Assembly: GCF_013623905.1 (NCBI RefSeq)
Contig: NZ_JABKDD010000005.1
Span: forward strand, 213,934 to 277,933
DNA length: 64,000 bases
Direction: 5' to 3'
DNA from: Brevibacterium sediminis
GTDB lineage: Bacteria > Actinomycetota > Actinomycetes > Actinomycetales > Brevibacteriaceae
The notes under the pieces were generated by a model. It was given only the letters and a program-made list of their open reading frames with translations. It made no database searches and was not told the DNA's origin. The stretch's first letter is position 1. Every line of letters begins with the position of its first letter. Position numbers and translations under genes: made by a program. Of this stretch, positions 61,396-64,000 are shown one piece after another.

Positions 61396-62337
61396 TCAGA
61401 CGATGAGTCCGATGGGTTCCTTTCCGTCGAGTACATCGATGACTGCTTGAGCTGCTGCGAGACCGGCGCGTTCTCTGGCTTCGACTGTCTGCCCGGCCAG
61501 GCGAGAGGTGATCCAGACGTTGTCGAAGCTGCGCAGCGGGTCGTCTGCGGTCATCGGTTCGGCTTGGAGGACGTCGAGAGCGGCGCCGGCGATTTGTTCG
61601 TGGTCGAGGGCGTCGACGAGGGCCGCCTCGTCGATGAGTGATCCGCGAGCGGTGTTGATGAGGAACGCGGTGTCCTTCATCGCAACGAGCCTGTCGGCGC
61701 CGATGATCGGGCTGCCGGTCGCTCGGGCGTGGAGAGTGAGATAGTCGGCGGCCGCGACGACGGTGTCGACGTTGGCGAATTCGATGCTCGGGTCCGCCTT
61801 GGTATCGGGGTGGGCAGTGCCGACGATGACTTTCATGCCCAGAGCTGCACCGATTGCGGCGATTGCCTTGCCGCTGGGCCCGTATCCGAGGACGCCGAGC
61901 GTCTTGCCCCGCAGTTCCGTGCCTGCCGTGCGGGGCCACTGCCCGGCTTTGGTGCCGGCGATAACGTTGCTCAGGTGTTTGGCGCAGTTGAGCATGAGGG
62001 CGAGTGTGAGCTCGGTGACGGCGTGATGGTTGACGCCGGGCGTGTTGGCGACGTGGATGCCGAGTTCCTGGGCCGCGGTGGTGTCGACGGAGTCGTATCC
62101 GACTCCGCTGCGGGCGAGGATTCGGAGGTCGGCCGCCTCGGCGAGCATGTCTTTGGTGATCGGTTCGCTGGCGACGATCGCACCGACGGCATCGACGAGG
62201 AGGTTGCGCTGTTCATCCTCGGTGCGGGAACCGACTGCCGGGGAGTAGACGGGTTCGAGCCCGTGCTCCCGCAGCAGCCGGTCGACGCTGTCGCCGGGTT
62301 CGAGGTAATCGGTGGTGATGACGATGCGGCGGCTCAT
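61396..62337 (-). CDS. D-2-hydroxyacid dehydrogenase-like protein without catalytic His
   Basis: 313-aa NAD-dependent dehydrogenase of the D-isomer-specific group. The dinucleotide fold has GVLGYGPSGKAIAAIG, the substrate Arg is in ILARSGVGYD, and the second Arg is in INTARGSLIDEAALVDAL. The usual catalytic His of the TPHIAG motif is replaced: the protein reads TSRLAGQT with Arg279 where His is expected. The enzyme may be inactive or altered. ATG 62337 was chosen; the longer frame overlaps the RclA-like gene. It begins 22 bp after that gene. Confidence 0.82.
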   Translation of the reverse strand: MSRRIVITTDYLEPGDSVDRLLREHGLEPVYSPAVGSRTEDEQRNLLVDAVGAIVASEPITKDMLAEAADLRILARSGVGYDSVDTTAAQELGIHVANTPGVNHHAVTELTLALMLNCAKHLSNVIAGTKAGQWPRTAGTELRGKTLGVLGYGPSGKAIAAIGAALGMKVIVGTAHPDTKADPSIEFANVDTVVAAADYLTLHARATGSPIIGADRLVAMKDTAFLINTARGSLIDEAALVDALDHEQIAGAALDVLQAEPMTADDPLRSFDNVWITSRLAGQTVEARERAGLAAAQAVIDVLDGKEPIGLIV

Positions 62338-62359
62338 GATGGCGAGCCTATCGCGGCGC

Positions 62360-63805
62360 TCACGTGAGTGCGCCGAGCACCTCGTTGAGCGCCTCGGTGG
62401 CGGAGGGGTGCGTGTAGATCGTGTCACGCAGCTCGGTCGCGGTGACGTCATGGCGCATGGCGAGCGCCACGGTGTTGATGACCTCCTGCGAGTGCACGTG
62501 GACGAGGGCCGCGCCGAGGATGTGGTCCGTTGTCGCGTCGACGACGAACTTGACGATTCCGCGTGGGTCGCCTTCGATCTTCGCCCGTGGTGCCGCGGCG
62601 ATATCGGCCTGCAGCTTCGCTCCGACCTTGATCTCGTAGCCTTCGTCGCGAGCGGCCTTCTCGGTCAGGCCGACGCGGGCGACGGGCGGGGTGAGGAACA
62701 TCGTGTACGGCACGGATCCGCGGTCCTTCGTCGACCGTTTGCCCTCGCCGAGGAGTTGGTCTGCGAGGATCCGGTTGTCATCGAGGGAGATGTAGGTGAA
62801 CATCGGTCCGCCGTTGACGTCGCCGAACGCGTACACGCCCTCGGCGGAGCTTCGCAGGTGCTCATCGGTGACGATGAACCCGCGGTCGTCGGTGTCGATG
62901 CCGGCCTTCTCGAGGCCGAGGTCCGCGGTCGCGGGTTTGCGTCCGACGGCCAGGAGGACCGCCTCGGCGTCGATGGTCTTCGTTTCTCCGTCGACCTCAT
63001 AGGTCACGGTCGCGGCGTCGGCGCCGTCGTCGACTGCAGTGACGGAGGCGTCGTTGACGATGGTGACTCCGTCGTCGGCGAGGGCTTGGGCGACCACCTC
63101 GGCGACGTCGTCGTCTTCGTTCGCTAGCGGGCGGGGTCCGCGGTCGAGGACGGTGACCTGCGAGCCGAAGTGGGCGAACATCGATCCGAACTCGAGTCCG
63201 ATGTAGCCGCCGCCGACGATGACGAGGCGTTTCGGGAACGGGTCGACGTGCTGCAGCGATTCGGAGTCGTGGATGCGGCCGCCGAGCTGGGCACCGTCGA
63301 TGGGTGGGATGTTCGCGACGGATCCGGTGTTGACGATGACGGTGTCGGCGGTGATCGTCATGGTGTCGGCGCCGCCGGTGACGCGGACTTCGCGTTCGCC
63401 GGTGAACTCGGCGCGGCCGTTGACCAGCAGCACCGAGTCGAGGTCGGCGAGCATCGAGTGGTTCTTCTTCCCCATCGCCCCGGTCAGTGTGTCGCGGCGT
63501 TTGACGGCCTTGGCGAAGTATTCGTCGGTGTCGTCATCGGCGCGTTTGTTCTCGGCGTCGTGGACGAGGATCTTCGTGGGGATGCAGGCGATGTTGATGC
63601 AGGAGCCGCCGTTCATCGTCTCCGACTGTTCGACGACGGCGACCTTCTTGCCGGCGCGGGCCATGGTCCCGGCCAGAGTCTTGCCGCCCTTGCCCCAGCC
63701 GATGACGAGGAAGTCGACATGCTCGGTGTGGTCGGCTCCGGTGGGGGTGGAGGATGGGGTGGTTTCGGTCGAGGTGCCCTACTGCGTCACTGTCTCTGTG
63801 GTCAT
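62360..63805 (-). pseudogene. RclA-like FAD disulphide reductase with amber codon 9
   Basis: Pyridine-nucleotide disulphide oxidoreductase of the RclA/MerA type. From ATG 63805 (ribosome site AGAGGACAGAGC) the frame reads eight codons and then TAG (63779-63781), and continues in the same frame through FLVIGWGKGGKTLAGT (FAD loop), the redox pair in GGSCINIACIPTKIL, GGGYIGLEFGSMFAHFG (NAD loop) and FTYISLDDNRI to 62360. Full length would be about 481 codons. The first usable start after the stop is ATG 63664, which would lack the FAD-binding loop. RclA protects against hypochlorous acid and copper. The single amber makes this a recent pseudogene, a read-through case or a sequence error. Confidence 0.8.
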
Positions 63806-63847
63806 GCTCTGTCCTCTCGAGTCGGTGTCTGTCACTGTACCCGCCCC

Positions 63848-63898
63848 TTATTGCTACCCGACGGCGGCCCAGATACCTCGCGCCAGGTTGCTGGGCCG
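63848..63898. repeat. truncated copy of the 22.4-kb palindromic repeat
   Basis: From TTATTGCTACCCGACGGCGG to TTGCTGGGCCG this matches the left arm and loop of the 66-bp element at 22366 with few mismatches (the 39-bp core differs at three sites). The right arm is missing: the match ends at 63898. The central palindrome is degraded (ACCTCGCGCCAGGT). It lies just upstream of the RclA-like gene. Confidence 0.75.
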
Positions 63899-64000
63899 AT
63901 CCTTCTATGTCTGTCAAGCCGGCGCGGGACTAGTTTCTAACCCGTTGAGAATCCTGAAGACCCGACGCGCTAGATACCATTTGAGCTTGCGTTTGAGCTC

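Noticed and set aside
63899..64000. Gene or element at the window end
   Set aside because: About 100 bp with no supported ORF or repeat; too short to judge.

Overview
The window is high-GC DNA with densely packed, often overlapping operons and many actinobacterial families (PucR, FCD-GntR and MarR regulators, fused Dpp permease/ATPase, MMPL and TRAP transporters, Arr). It reads as the accessory and catabolic part of an actinomycete chromosome; a Brevibacterium-like member of the Micrococcales is my best guess from protein flavour, not proven. No rRNA, tRNA, CRISPR array or phage module was seen.

Layout. 0-6.5 kb: an IS110-family transposase broken by an in-frame TGA, a small orphan ORF, a PucR regulator, and a TetR-amidase-hydrolase operon whose two enzyme genes are decayed. 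6.7-20.2 kb: a peptide/D-amino-acid salvage locus, with Dpp-type ABC permease and ATPases, lipoprotein binding protein, S9 peptidase, N-succinylamino-acid racemase-like enolase, COG3375-like GNAT acyltransferase, two penicillin-binding-fold serine hydrolases and a D-aminoacylase-like amidohydrolase. 20.3-29.7 kb: an acyl-CoA operon (SCP2-like protein, alpha/beta hydrolase, AMP ligase, acyl-CoA dehydrogenase, and homologues of the Meh hydratase and Mct CoA-transferase of the 3-hydroxypropionate bicycle), a TetR regulator, an NTF2-like protein and an MHS-type importer. 29.8-38.5 kb: a MaoC hydratase, an operon of CaiB CoA-transferase, class I fumarase/mesaconase and acyl-CoA dehydrogenase, and a divergent GntR gene followed by a DctPQM TRAP importer. 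Two near-identical 17-bp sites suggest GntR controls both sides. Together these genes look like uptake and CoA-dependent breakdown of C4/C5 dicarboxylates.

38.7-45.7 kb: an orphan lower-GC membrane protein, MerR plus aldo/keto reductase under a classic 19-bp-spacer promoter, three 23-bp tandem repeats, an atypical Nramp transporter, rifampin ADP-ribosyltransferase (arr), and a MarR-pirin-GNAT-AhpD group. 46-54.9 kb: an MMPL exporter and PucR-type regulator divergent from hyuA-hyuB-nitrilase, a probable amide/nitrile or cyclic-amide degradation unit ending in a strong terminator. 55-64 kb: PepSY and His-rich membrane proteins, a small membrane protein with a PadR-like regulator, GNAT, aldo/keto reductase, YjbR-like protein, a 2-hydroxyacid dehydrogenase lacking the usual catalytic His, and an RclA-like flavoprotein with an amber codon at position 9.

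Beyond genes, the 10-mer GCCGAGG(C/T)GG occurs about 43 times on the two strands by hand count, far above a composition-based expectation of one or two, and is nearly absent from the first 18 kb. A 66-bp double palindrome at 22.4 kb has a truncated relative at 63.85 kb, and a perfect 23-bp inverted repeat lies at 54.9 kb.
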